Assembly (NCBI RefSeq): GCF_028769735.1
Contig: NC_088178.1
Span: 1,302,001-1,366,000 of the forward strand
Direction of reading: 5' to 3'
Length of the DNA stretch: 64,000 nt
From: Zonotrichia leucophrys gambelii
Taxonomy: Eukaryota; Chordata; Aves; Passeriformes; Passerellidae
In this document: positions 39,985 through 54,900 of the stretch, one piece after another
Layout of the letters: each line of letters starts with the position of its first letter
Position numbering within the stretch: the stretch's first letter is position 1
Position numbers and translations under genes: made by a program
The notes under the pieces: generated by a model
What the model saw: only the letters and a program-made list of their open reading frames with translations
Database searches by the model: none
Told to the model about the DNA's origin: nothing

Positions 39985-42900
39985 CTGAAACGGCAAGCGG
40001 AGAAAAAAAATTAATGGTGAGGTTCTGGGAGGCAAGCAGAGCATGCAAGGCAAGCCTAGGAACCAGCAGGGAGAGCAGCTGAGACAGGCAGCACCTGCCA
40101 GCACAAACACCTCAGCCCCAGTGTCACTGTGATGTTTCATGAAAATCCTCACGTTAGGATTTTCTGCTGAAATGCCTCAGTTATTGTTCACATTTATTTT
40201 CTATCTGATGGCTGTGGAATGTGGTCTGGAGATGGTTTACCAACAAGTGCATCTTTGACTGGTCTCATGTGAATTGTTTCTACTTAACGAGCAAAGACAG
40301 CCAGCTGTGTCAAGGCTGTGAGCAGTCACAAGCTTTTGTTATCATTCTATTCTATTCTTGTCCAGCCTTCTGTCTGTATCATCTCTCTATTCTGTAGTGT
40401 ACCATTTTTAATATATCATAAAATAATAAATCAGCCTTCTGAAACATAGAGTCAAGATTCTCATGTCTTCCCTAATTCCACACCCCAGCAGCTCCCTCCC
40501 CACAGGGTGAGACTGTACCTTCTTCTCTGGGGAAAACTTCAGGGGCTCCACAATGTACAGATCCTCTGGATCCACTGCAAGAGAGAACAGACACTCAGCA
40601 CTGCTGACTCTGCCAGCTCTAGAGCAACACAGTCCCCACTAAACACAGCATGACAAATATTCCCCTGAGCAGGCACATTCCCTTTCTAAGTTGAGGGGGC
40701 ACAACACAAGCACTGTCAGTAAAGTCAGCACACAAAGAAATTCCCCTGTGCTGTCATGGCAGCTGACAGTGACACACACCTGAAAAGCCCTGGCCTCCTC
40801 ACAGTTATGGCCATGGGAGAGGTGCAGAGAACATCCTTTGGGGGAAAGGAGGAGTCAGAGTGTTGCAGTCTAGGCAAACAAACTACTCCCAGTGTAAGAG
40901 TGTGCCATGTGCAGCCTGACACACTCAGAACACCAACAAGGCACATGTTCACACTGACCTGAGACCAGCAGGGAGAATTTGGGACAAGTGTTGTTTTGAA
41001 AGAAAAAATAGTCTAGACCTTAGTTAGTGTTCGTGGTATCACACTGCCAACTCCAGAGTTTTCATGGAGTTTTATTCACAGAACAAACCTGTGAGGCCAG
41101 TTTGCTGCACCCAGAAGAGCTGTGTCACAGCACACTTGCTAGTTACTATGATCTGCAACACTTGCTTTTGCATGGCACTCATGGCCTAAGAAATCAAAAT
41201 TCAGCTGTCCCAAATCTACCATGAATACTGCAAAGATTCAGATCATTCCTCATACCCAAGCCAAGATAAATGGTCTAAGTTTTCTTCCTGAAGTTGCTAA
41301 ATTTGAATCCTAAATACCTGCCAAGTTTCAAACATAGGCTATCAGGACTTCAGGAAAGTAGGACACTCAGACTTCCCACGTCTGGCATTTCCAAGAGAAA
41401 AAAAAAGCTACTTTCTGCAAGCTTCACAGCTTTGCAGACCTGAGTGCCTGCACTGATTGCTCCTAACCCTAAAAAACCATCTGCAGAGCAGAAGAGATCT
41501 GTAGCAAAAACTGCATGTAAGGTTTTAGCATAATTCAGCAGAGTTCTGTGAGTATCTGGTACCTTGTTCACAAACCACCTTATGTGACAAAACACATACA
41601 TAAACACACACACAGTGCAGCACTCAGAGCAACAGCACAGACCAGATGTATGAGATGAATAATACCTTCTTTACCAGCTAGCTGAAAAGACTGGGATCTG
41701 ACCAGTGGAAGGGAAGTTCTTCTTTTCAAATTCATATCATCATAGGAGGAGAAACACCTAGGAAATTCCAGAAAGCTTTTTTAACACATTTTTCTCAGTA
41801 CATTTCTCATTAAAAACCATTCTTGGCAGAAAGACAGAACTGTCTGCTGAGGTACCCAACAAAGCCTGGCTATCAGACACAGTGCTGTGTTTGCTACAAG
41901 TTATCAAGGCATGTTTTTCAAGTACAGGAGCCCCAAAATGCTCCTAGGAGAGTGCTGTCATAGAGAGCCCTTTGCTATCAATTCTGAGTGTGCAGAAAGA
42001 AAACTCAGAATTAAAGCAGATGTGTCAGTACCAGCAGACTTAGGAAACATTAATGAAAGCTGCAAGAACAATTAAGTTTCAAATATAAATACATTACCTT
42101 TTGGGGCTAGGGTAGTGATTGCTTTTGGGAATTTTGGAGAGGTAATCTTCACAGAACTGAGAAGGGCTCCTGCAGCGCTGCACAAAAAGCACCAAGCCCA
42201 GGATGAGGCAGAGAACCAGAGAAATCACCAGGTAAGTCTGGCGGTCAGAAACCTGCAGGGATTGGACACAACAGCTCCATGACATTGCCATTCTTATGTT
42301 CTAAAAGACAAAAGCTATGTTCTCAACTCACTTTTCTTTAGTTTCACTAAACACCTGTTCACATTTCAGTAATTTTTCACAGGTTTGATGCAGTCTATTG
42401 GCTGTGCAGCATTCAGGAGTGAAGGCTGATTACAGGACAAGATTCCCCTGTCTCCAATATCAGCACAACTACAGAAGCTGCCATCCCTGCAAAGAGCATC
42501 CCAACCTCCCTGAAAGCAATACACTTCCCATAAGAAACCAGGCTCAGAAAGTAACTTTTCTGGTTCACAGCTGACATGGATGCAACACTATGGCAAATCT
42601 AAACTGTACTTTTTATCAGCTGACATTGCAGTACTTCACAAAACACCAAGATAATCACTTGATTCAATGTGATTTCACTGACCACAGCACTCAAACAGGA
42701 GCTCAGCCAGCCAGGCATTAAAGGAGGAGCCTCACCAAGTGTTAGCTCAAAGAAGTCTTTGGCAATACCCACAAAATATAAAAGATCATGTTTATGGTAC
42801 TGCTTGAAATGTCAGGCAGGCAGAACATAAACACTGGAGAGAAAATGTTCCTAATATTGTTGCCACGATTTCCCTAATCTCTAAAGATGACAGGGAAAGG

Positions 42901-45900
42901 AGAAGGGTGCCTTGGCTCAGACTACAGTCATGGGGCATAGGGGCTGCAGTAACTATGACCAAGACAGCTCATGTTACTCTAATTTGCAGCTAGAAGTTTC
43001 AGATAGAGTAGGCTGAAATAAACACAGCAGACAATTTCAAACTCCATTTGAAGACTGGTCTCTTCAAACAGAGATGTGCTGATGCATCCATTTCCTCTGG
43101 ACTGTGATTACCTCACGTTTCAGCTCCGCCACGGTGGCTGACAGGTTGGAGGCCAGCTGGGTCATGTTGGTGAGCTGTGCTTGCAGCAGCTGGATTGCCT
43201 CTGTCTGACGCTGGTCCTGTGGAGAACAGAGTCATGGGCACGCTGTCAGTGGCCAGGTTCCACTGGCACCTGCCCTCATGGCCACAGCATTAGTGTTCAG
43301 TCTGTGTGACTCAGCACAGCCTAGCCAGCATTGCTCCCACCACAGGGCTCACACAACATCTCTGTTTGTCAACACTTCCCAACACCATGCCAAGAGCATC
43401 TCATCAGAGACACCTGTGCTGTGCTCACCACGGGCACAGAGAGAGGCAGCTCCACACAGGCACTGCCAGGAGGCCACAGGACACACACACAGCTGCCAGG
43501 CCAGCTCCAGCCCAAGGCTGGTGCACAGCACAGGAGCCCACACCAGCCAGGAATGGCTCCTTCCCAGCTAACAGCTGCTGCCTGCAAGAGCCCCAACAGG
43601 ATTCAATCCTATGAGAAATTAGGGAAGAGACTAACCTCAGACTGACCAGCACTGATACTCTTCCAAAAAACCCCAAACCCAACCCAGAAAAGGCAACACA
43701 TGCAAGCTGCCATTTTCTTCACTGTTCATGGATGAATAAACTCCAGGCTGGGGCTGCACTTGAGAAGCTTTCAGACAGTTTGGGATCAAGTCTGCCATGC
43801 CATGTGCACAGCTGCTTTGGTGAATGTTAGCACAGCAGTTACTGCTCTATTTCACAGCTGCTCAGGAAAGCCAAGATGGCAGGGCAGGAGAAATTCACAT
43901 TTTAAAGAATGAAGTAAAATTTTTGATACAGATTAGATTTAGCCTAAGCCATTACTGTACCCCTCTGCTTTTCCATAGGCTCAGTCTCTTCAGCAGCAGG
44001 GAAATTGTCTATCAATACTTTAAATCAGATATGAAAAATGAACCAAATTTAAAAAATTGTTTTGAGTGCAGTTACAACCAAGAAACAAGGGTTGGAACTG
44101 ACCTGGGTAACTTTTTCATTGACAAAGACATTGAAGAGTTGTAGCCACTACCAGCTGATAACTGATCTTTTCTTCAGGTACAAAATCAGAAATCAGAGCT
44201 GAAAATGGCTTTATTCTGAAACAACTGAGAACATGTCTAAAAATCTTATAAAGGAGAAAAACAGGGAAGCATGGAATGGATGCTCTTAAAAGGCAGATAT
44301 ACAGCTTGTTGAAAGAAGATTTCTGCACCTCTGTGCAACTCTTCATTAAAAGCAAGCCCTTCTAACTAGGAAAACACCTCAGTACTCCAAACAAATCATA
44401 CCTGCTCTTCTGCTATTCTTGAGGTGTTCTGAAGTTTTATTATTGTTTTATTGAAAGCCTTCTGCATTTCTTCCATCTGTTTTCGGTACCTAAAACAGAA
44501 AGTGTTTAAGGCTGAAATATTAGTGCACAAAACTCCTCAGCTTGGACTTGTCTTTAAGTCTAAAACATGATTATGCCAGTAAAAACCTTCTCTTTGCCTA
44601 AAGAGCTTTATTTAAACATCAAGTGGTACCTGCTTTTAAGTTCCACAAATAAAACAGATGTCCCTTTTGTTTTGGTTTTTTCCCCTAAGGTTATGGTCCA
44701 ATCTATTTCAATACCTTCAAGCTCAGTGCCAATTTACAGAATTCACTCTGAACAATAATTATAACTGTGAGCCCCTTCCTTGGAACCAATTCTGAAATGG
44801 GTACATCTCCCCACTCTCCTGTAGCTAAGGAACACCACAGATAAACACCAATACAGAGACATCCTTCACAGGAAACTCCTGGTTCCCTCTCCACAGCCAC
44901 TTATTCAACCAGAGTTACTACAGATAATAGGGTCGTTTAAGTGGAAATAATTTAATAAAAAAGGCACTGTAGGTGTGTGACATTTAGTTCAACAGTAACA
45001 GAAGGATGTGCCCTTTTGTGGACAGAATTAGTGCCTACATCCTGACAACACTTCATCCTTTTAAAAAACCCACAGCAATCCTCCTCAAAATAAAACAAAC
45101 AGGATTTTATCTGAAACACAAAGAGGGAAGAAGCCCTGATCCACACAGGCTAACTCCAACAGCCACCTAGGCTTGGGTCCTCTCCTCAGCTTTCTATAAA
45201 GCTTTAAGCTGTGATTTACTGCTGTATGGCACTAGGTGGTTTCTTCAGTTATTGTTTTGCACTGGGTGTTATTTGGCACTGAACAGTTCACACATTTTGT
45301 TCCACACACACCCTCTCCCCTAAACCCCAGTGGAGGTGATCTTGTCCTGGGTCAGTCCCTCCCATCACCTCTATCCCATTATTGGCTGTGGCCCCTCTCC
45401 TCTGTCCCTAAAATCTCCAGGGACCAGACCCTCCAGTCTCTTTGGTCTCTTTCCCCTCAGGGACAGAGGCTCCTATCCAGAACTAAAGTGGGGCTCTGGT
45501 CCTGAGAGGAAAGAGCTCCTTGAGTCTTTTACTTTTGTCCTTGTAAGGCTGTGAGGGGCTGAGGGTGCAAAGCTGGCTGGATCAGACTCCAAGGGCCCTG
45601 AGAGCTCAGCCCTCACAATGTACCCTGTGCCCAAACTGCCCTGTACCTCACAGCCTGGATCCTCCCAGCCCTCACAATGTACCCTGTGCCCAAACTGCCC
45701 TGTACCTCACAGCCTGGACTCCTCCCAGCCCTCACAATGTACCCCATGCCCAAACTGCCCTGTACCTCACAGCCTGGATCCTCCCAGCCCTCACAATGTA
45801 CCCCATGCCCAAGCTCCCCTGTACCTCACAGCCTGGATCCTCCCAGCCCTTACAATGTACCCTGTGCCCAAACTGCCCTGTACCTCACAGCCTGGATCCT

Positions 45901-48900
45901 CCCAGCCCTTACAATGCACCCTCTGCCCAAACTGCCCTGTACCTCACAGCCTGGGCTCCTCCCAACCCTTACAATGTGCCCTGTACCTCACAGCCTGGAT
46001 CCTCCCAGCCCTCACAATGTACCCCATGCCCAAACTGCCCTGTACCTCACAGCCTGGATCCTCCCAGCCCTCACAATGTACCCCATGCCCAAACTGCCCT
46101 GTACCTCACAGCCTGGGCTCCTCCCAGCCCTCACCTCTGACTGAGCTCCTCCAGGTAGCGGCTGCTGAGGGACATGTTGACCTCCAGGGCCTTGATGCGG
46201 TTGTTGAGGCGCATGAAGACGGATTCTTTCTGGTTGGATCCATGAACCAGGTTGCCGTTGGTGTAGCCCAGCTCTGTGGAGTTCTGCAGCTCAGCATAGA
46301 AATCTGTGGCTGTTCTCTGGGGCCCCCCTGAGACCGGGAGTGCCAGCAGAGCCTCCTCGGCCGCCTGCTCGTCCTCCTTTGTCTCAGCAGGCACGGGAGG
46401 CTCGGCAGGAGGCACGGCAGGTTTCTGCACTTCTGGAGTGCTCTCCTTCCCTTCCACAGCATCACTGGCTACCACATCCACTGTGCTTTCAGGCTGCACA
46501 AGAGTCTCTGTGGGCTTTGCAATCACAGGGGTAGCAACAGGCTCTCTTGGGCTCATCTCCTTTACCTCAATGGCCACAGTGGGCTCGGGGCTTTCTTCCA
46601 CAGCTGAGCTCTCAGCCTTTTCCATTTCAGTGCTGAGCTCTGGGACATCCAGCTGGGGAGTCACCCTTGGTGCTACCTGGCCTGAGTCTTCTTTAGGAGG
46701 CTCCAGCACAGTGTCTGTTGTGGGGGATGGCTTCACTTCAGAAGTAACTTCCAGCAGGAGGGACTGGGAGACAGTTTGAGGATGGCTTGGCTCCAGCTCA
46801 ATGGTCTCAGTGGTCTCATTGCTGATCTCCTCATGGACTGCACTGAAGTCAACTCCAACAGCAGACCCAGGGGGTTTCTCAGCTTTGCTGTCCACTGGCT
46901 CAGGCAGAGGCTGCTGTGCTGCTGTGTGGGCAGCCTCGGGCAGAGCTGGCTGTGGCTGCTGCACACCCACAGGGTGAGGAGGCCTCTCCTCCCCCCCAGG
47001 CTGGCTGTGCTGCCGCTGCACGGCTGCTGCCAGCGAGCAGCACCTCAGCAGGTACTCGGAGAGGGTGGGGATGCAGCACACGGCTGCCATGTCACTGCAG
47101 TACCGCTCTGTCTCCAGCTCCAACCACGCTGCTGCCTCCTCCTCCTGCTCATCACTGGACAGCAAAGTTACTGTGGACTGGCTTGTATCTTCTTCATACT
47201 CCTGCACGAGCTGAACAATTGGGCTTTCTTTAGTCAAATCCACCATTATTTGCTCTTTCTCTAGCTGTGGAATATCTGTAGTAACAAGTCTACAACAGAG
47301 TTAAAAAGACAAGGTGTTAATTCAACACTTTTACATCTCTGCTCTAGAAGAATGTGAAAATAAGTCTTTTAGAAAATTAGCAAGGCTTAGTCCAGTGACC
47401 AAAGGCCAGTTTTGGAACAGAAATTCTGCAAGGTAATATTTTCTCTGGTGATTTTCAGTCCCAATAGGCAAACAAATTATTTCAAATCCTGCCTCTTAAA
47501 CAGCAAGCCTTCTCAATTAGATATTGCCTCTTCCCTCACCCCTGAAAAAAGTCACCAGTTCAAATCCTCTTTTTTCCACAGCAAGCATCTTACTCTGCTG
47601 ATGCAATCCTCAAATGCAAGAATCACAACATGCCCACTGACCTTCCTGAGTCTTCACAGCAAGTGACAGAAAACTGCAAAGCCACTAAGTACAGCACAAG
47701 TCATGTCTTAATATTTAAGAGGCAGGGTCTTGGCCTTAAGCAGCTTAATTATCAGCAATGTAATTACTGAAAAACAACAGACTCTATACAGAACTTCTCA
47801 AGCTCACTCTGCACATTTGCATACAGGTTTCATTAAGGGAAGCCTACCAAAGCATAAGCTTCCAAACCAGAAGTTTGTCACTACAATTTAACTGAATTGT
47901 ATGCAAATACAATTTACATTCCTAATCAGTCTCCCTTGCAGGAGACCACAAAACCTGCACCAATATAAAACCAGCTTCTGTGTCAAAACAAAACACACCC
48001 TAATGGAAATAGCTATAGTAGACAGCAACAAAACCACTAAATGTCTCTGGTTAATGCCATTATCACGGTACAGATTTTACCAAATACTTATTTTTTCCCT
48101 TGTTTAAGTCTGCATGCCATACCTGAGCATCCTACCACCAAGCACTGCAGACTGGCCCATGTTTGTCTCTGCTGGGAGCACATTACAAACACCCCAAGAG
48201 CAATCACTTACTCTGGTGAGGGAACAGGGGTTGGCTCAGGCAGCCTTGGTGCAGCTGTTGAAGTTGCAGGGGTGGCAGTGACATTTTCAGACACACTTTT
48301 GTTCCCAGCTGCAGGAAGGAGGAAAATGTCAATGTGGAAACTCAAGAACCATCTTTGTTTACAACAAATTCTGAGGTCTGGGTTTATTATTGGTGGGGTT
48401 TTTTTATGATTAACTGTGCTACCAAATTAACTGCAGAAGTCACCCACAGTTATCTGAATGAAATGGTACTGACAGTTTTTGAGTATGGTGTTGTGGACAG
48501 TCTCAAAATACTTCAGAGAAGAAGCAGCAAGTTAGGACTTTACAACTCCAGCTGGGTAACACAGAGAGTAAAGATCTCCAATAAAGCTGAAAAAGCACAT
48601 GTGTCATCTTTGTATGGGTTTTCTTCTCAGCAAATTCAACATCTTTGTTCCACTTTTCACAGTCACTAGGTTCTATGACACTAATCAGATGTGTCACAAA
48701 AGGTGAAAAAAGTCATTTAAACCATCACAGGACATGCAACTCCTCACAAAAAAAAACCAAAAACAACAAAAAAAAACTTAAAGAAATGCAAACTTTCCAC
48801 AATGCTTTTCATCTAAAAAACTACAGTACCTTCAGCTTCAGATGACTCTTCAGTTTTGGCTCCAAGCATATTGGCAGCAATGTTCACCATGCTCAGGATA

Positions 48901-51900
48901 GCATCTAAAAGAGACAACAACTCCTCAACAAGGGCACTCTCAGCAGCACAAGAAATTTACTATTTTACAATACTTGCTTGAAATTAATCACAGTGTAAGG
49001 ACATAATATCTGGTCATTCCATTACACTGGAGGCAGCTGTTTCTTTTCAAGGTAAATGTATAAGTTAGAAACCTGTATTTGAAAACCTGCACCATAACAC
49101 CCACAGATCTGGCTTACACATATATTTATTTTAAGGAGCTGTAAAGTAGGACAGTTCCTCTCCCCTCTGAATTCACAGAAGTAAATTCCAAGAGGTGCTG
49201 CTCTACATCAGCACAGGAATTAAATACAGCTCCTCTTTGGTCTTGATATTGACAACAAACATAATGGCCAGGATTATTTAGAAGCTGAGGAACAGGTAAA
49301 GAGCACTATATTGTAAAATCACACAAGCTGGGTGGATTTTGCCCATTTCTCCCCCACCCACCAACATATGGCAGTGTGTGTCACATGGCCAAGGTCCTCA
49401 TGTTAGAGAGGCATTTTAGTAGCAATGACAAATTCCTTGGGCTCCAGGGAGTTGTTTTCAAAACTTTGGTTCTGCCTTTCCTCCAGGAAAGGAAGCTGCA
49501 GAAGCTGCTGCCAGAAGCTGCATTCCTGATTTAGGTTAATCTATCTGGGTTTGTATAATGAGAAAAGTCACAAGAGTCAAAACATGCTGAACTTCAGCTG
49601 TGGATGATGAGAAAATGAGGGAGAATACAGAGTTGGTACAGGAGCTTTAAAATGTGAGAAAATGGCAGGAGAGAGAACAAGACTGCAGAATGCTTTTTAT
49701 GAGATTAAATGTCTGAGAACCCTCCACCTCCTCCTCAGAGGACCCTCCTTCTCACTCTACATTTGAGATGCACATTTGTCTACATGCATATAAAAAAACC
49801 CCACTAAAAACAATACCCACAAACTTTACTCCTTCCAAAAGAGGAGCACTGACCACCCTGACAGAGAGGAAACTCTCAGGAACAAAACCCCCCAGCCAGA
49901 ACTAAATACTGCTCACTGCAACATTTCAGTGCATTGGAGAGACAGCTGAGCACCATCAGCAACAGGTGCTTCAAATCTTTTCATCTCAGCTTCAGCAGAC
50001 TAAAATATTAAATGGAAAGTCACTGCCTTTTCCAGACAGTGAATATAAACTTGTAATAGTGCCCTTGCAGACAGATCATGTGAATGAATATGCATCACCA
50101 AGATAGCAAGTTTAGAAGTCACAAAGAAGAGATAAGCAGTGTCAGGGAAGAATTTACTGCTTTATCTCATCTGTGAGAGGCACACATGTAGAAATAAACT
50201 GCCTTTTCCACTATCTGTTTGCCTTTTGAAAACTCTTCTAAGCTGTGAATATTCCCAGCCATGACCTTATTCTCAGGAGAAAATAATGTTCTAGGAAAAA
50301 ACATGAAAGATTTCTGTGGCTCTGATCCACTAGAGGATGAAAGCAAAGGCTGACTCCAAACAGCATTAACTGAGTGCAGATCTACACTGGAATAAAAAAT
50401 TTTCATTAGCTGGGACAGAAGAAAGAGTGGTACAGTGCAAGAGCTCCTCAGGAATGGTGTGTGGAGGTGAAACCATCCTGAATAATTCAGCAGTGAAGAC
50501 TACCATTAAAATTGAATATTCCAGGATTCTCATGAAAACTAATCCTACACATGGAGGTTTTCCAATGGGAAAAGTGAGAGGAGTCAAGAACCTTTAGCTC
50601 TCTCAAAAAAATACACAGCCCTTATGAAGAACATGAATTACAGTATTTACATAAAGCCTTCTCAGAAATTGTAGTATTCTTCATCCTTGTCTCCCCCTGA
50701 AGTTGTGCAAAGTAAATCTTTATATTGCCTCCTGTAGGTTAAGCATTTTAATTAAACACAGATTTTCAACTTTCAAATAATTACAGTTCTACAACACTTT
50801 AGTACTGGCCATTTACAGCCCTGTGCAACTTTTACATGATCTCCAGTATTCAGAATCCTTAAGTACAAAAAAGTTTCCACAAAATAGATATCTTTACAAA
50901 TTGAAAATTCATTTTTAGAACACTAAGAACAATCCCCCAACTCCAAATTTAATTATTCCTATGAAACTAATGAAGAATCACAAATTGCTTCAGCAGAATA
51001 CAGAAGTTGTAGATGTTGCACAACAAATTGTCATTCCACTTTTAATTAGCACATCTTGTTTTAAGCACAGGAATAACTTTTTCTAATAAATCATACTCAC
51101 TTGTAGCAGAACCAAGAAGATTTTTTGAAGATTTTTCTTCCCCTGTGTTATAATCCAACAGATAATCTATGTATAAAGAAGAACAATTCGTGACTATTAG
51201 AATTTCATCTGTCATGGGCAAAGAATATGAACCTCAAGATTTAACATGACATTTAATGATGTCAACTTGACAGCGTGGAAATAAAACTACAGCAAGCTTA
51301 AGGTCAGATATTATGAACTGAAATGGACACTAAGAATAGAACTTTCCATGTAAGCTGCTTTATTTTAGTAATCCTTTTCCTCCTGTCAGCACATGAAGAA
51401 ATTGTCTATTCTGCCAAGTGAAACAGAGACTATACAGCAATTTTAAAGCTACATTTAAACACATTGTTTAAAGCTTCAAAGGATTGTTGGAAAAGCCCAG
51501 AAATGCTGAAACACTGTCAACAAGTAAATTTACAGTCAAATCTTTCATCATATGCAGGAAGTGATGAGCCACCAACAGCACAAGAGCTGTCTGGCTGAAA
51601 ATGCACAAAATATTTGCTTACCATAATCTTCATCAAACAGTTCTTGTCTTTCAGACTGATACTGAGAATCAGCTATTTCTTCATACTCTTCAACCATGCT
51701 AGTACCAAATACTCTATGATCAAAGTTTTAAAATAAAAAGCTAATATTAGGAATCATGTGACATAACTGATAAGCAGTATTACCTTTATGTAACAAGTAA
51801 ATGAGATACAGTAGTTGCAGTCATTTAAGCAAGATCAAGCAGCAGAGATGTTTATTTTCTCTAAGTTGTATCTACAAGGAATCTAAACAAGATCCTGTTT

Positions 51901-54900
51901 CTCATTCTAATTCCAAAGTCTTTTTTTCCTTTTAAACTCACACCTAGACTTCTTTGTCTGTCCATGAGCTCTTACACCTCCTCTTCTGTTTCTCCTTTGG
52001 CTTGCTTTAGGAATATCTGTTCAGAACTACCCCCCTCTGCATGCCACATTCTCTTGGACCTCTTCTGCCAAAATTAAATCAATCCAATGTAAAGCAGCCT
52101 TGTGGACTAAAAATATGGTTTGACTTCTAACACTAGAGACCTCCCAGGTTCAAAACCTGTTTTTTTAGGAGCAGTGCAGAGGCTGATGGTTCTCTGAATT
52201 AAAAATTCACAGGTGTTTCTACTCGGCTATTGCAAACATTTCTGACTGCAGGCACTGTGGTGCCAAACAACCCAGCAGCTTCCAAAAAGCACTCACCACA
52301 CCTGCTCTTTTTAGCTCACCCCTTGTTCCCTGTTTTGCTTGGTCAGCCTTGAAATGCTCATGTCCTGCTCTAAAGCTGCTCAAGGCTCCTGTTTCCTCCT
52401 CCCCTCCCCCTGCAAATATAAACTATTCCTGACATACTGGAGAAGCAAATGAAGAGATTCAAAACTTCTTTACACAGACATGAAAGACACTACATAGCAG
52501 GCAGGTCAGGCAACTTCTTCAATCCATAATACCTACAAGTAACTGGAACTAAAAACTGGAATTGTTGCCCAACTATTCTAAAATCAGACTAGTCCTCACT
52601 GCAAGGAGGTAGAAAGACTAAGCAAAACACAAAGTATTACCTTATAAGACTTAAAGGACAAAAATGTTCTGATCCAAAGTGTGATATCAACTCCACCTAA
52701 AGAATAAAAGGTACTTAAAATAAAACTCCAAAGATCCACAGAGCCAAAAACTCAGTTAAACATAAACACTCAATCTTGAAATTGCAAGTTTTGTTCACTC
52801 CAGTGAGTTGCAGATTGCCCAGAGCAGAAAAGGCCAGATTTATTCTTGCCATGCAATAAAGAGCTGAGCCGTGGCAGAGAACACCCCCAGCCCCATGCAT
52901 CCATCACTCCACAAGAAGGGTTGCTAACCTTTATGTACTTGATGAACATCTGAAGCGAGAGAGAGGAAAGGAGAAAAAACAAAAAACAAAAAGTAGATGT
53001 CAGTACAAAGGCTGAACACATGCCACAGGCAACTACAGAGTCCTGCTGGGTTTAATTCAGTACTAAAAATGCCTGACAGGACAAGCTGGGAAGGATTAAG
53101 GTGTAACACAACTTCATCTGCCTTGGGTAGCAAGATTTCATGTAGCCCTTGTACCTTGCAGATTGAAGGGAACATGCAACAAGTGTTTTATTAGGCAACT
53201 GAAGTGATTCCATTTTTCAGGGCAGCATGACTGCAGATAGAATACTGAAGTGTGTTAAATGTACTGAGTGTATTTTTTTTACCCTTAAAGAACACAGACT
53301 ACAGAAAGGGACTCAAAAGGAAAAACAAACCCACGTAGCATGCACTCTCTATGTACTGCTGCTGCTTCAACTCACTATAAAACACTTCCATTTACAGAAG
53401 CACAACTGCAACAAACAGAGCAGCTGATGCCAGACCTGGGAGCTTCAGACATCTGTGTATTTCTTGACTACACCCTGGTATTTATTTAACCTGAATTAAT
53501 TTGCAAGCATTTATTAAACCACTATGTAGCCACTATCACTGAAGGACTGGAATAATCTGCAAGTGAGACCAAGACAATCCCACAAAAATCCTATTGTTTC
53601 TGATCCAAGTTCAGTAAGCCACTTCAACAAATTTAACTTTTGAAAATAGTTTGGACTCATTCTGTAGACCAGACATACTTAGAACTTGCTTACTTTTTGC
53701 ACTGTGAAGTGAAAAAACCTTTGGAAGTGTTACCATGCTGTACTATTCAAGGCAGAGCACCAAGGGATTCAGTGCTGCAGCATCTACAGGAATTCTGCCA
53801 CTTCAGTGACAATGGTAGCTACCTTAAGGCATTAATTAATTCAGCCAGAAAACAGAATTAAAAATAAATGAAATCTCTGTTCTGTGACTCATGCAGGATT
53901 TCTAGGTAAAGAAGTTAGACAATTATCATTCACAGCTACTTTTTCATAAAAGCACAAAGCATAATTAAGGAGCACAAACTAATATTTATTTTTTATTTGG
54001 CCATATAATAATTGGAAGATAACTGATAACATCACTGAAGAGGACCTAAAAGGTCTGTATTTTATTTGAATTTAAACCTTCACTACAACCCAATATTTTC
54101 ACAGAAGCTTTTATCCAAGTTCAAGTAGCACATTAATTATTTATGGAGTTTTATTCCCTTTGAGTCTCCTGAGTAAAGATAGCTCAATGCAAACCATTTT
54201 GAAGGTGGAGGTATCATGGCAATGCTCCAGTAGCAGTGAGCATAAATAATTTGCCTGAGTCAGAGTTATGGTTGAATAACTGGAAAACTGCACTTGGAGT
54301 CTCTTAATGAGAACCAAGATGCAACCCTGCACACTTTCAGATTCACTAAACTGTACAGCCCAACATGTAGAAAAATATCAAGAAATAGGCATATTGTGAT
54401 CTGTGCTCCAGGGACTGAGTGGGCAGGGTGTGTATATACACAAATAAATCTAAATAAGGCACTGATATATGTGTGTATATGTAAAGCAGGTACAGCCAAG
54501 AAACAAAATAGGTCAGGATTCTTCTGCTCTTACATTCAGGGCATAGTTGGGTAAGTCAGAACAGAACTTTGTCTACATTTTTCTTAATTCAGGTATCAGC
54601 TAAGTATGTACTTGGACCCAAGGGGCTTCCCAAGATCTTCCCAATTACCACAGTGAGCAAGGTAATAAGGTCACAACTGTGACAAGGATTTAGCACCCAG
54701 ACAAGCCCAGCTGGGGCCACTAATTAACCAAGGGCAATTAATGGTAAGGCAGGCTTTGATAACACATTTCTTGGCATGCTGTTATACAGAGGAAACCCAG
54801 CAAACCCCTCCTTCCCTGAGGAGCATGGATGTTTCTGCAGTATTGAGTTACCTTCACATATTTTGCATACATCTGTTCATCCAGAGGAAAGCTCTGGACA

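Noticed and set aside
45565..46331. Open frames of 191 and 237 codons on the + strand
   Set aside because: They are read from the 59-bp array and antisense to a SUCO exon; the periodic peptide has no gene-like features.
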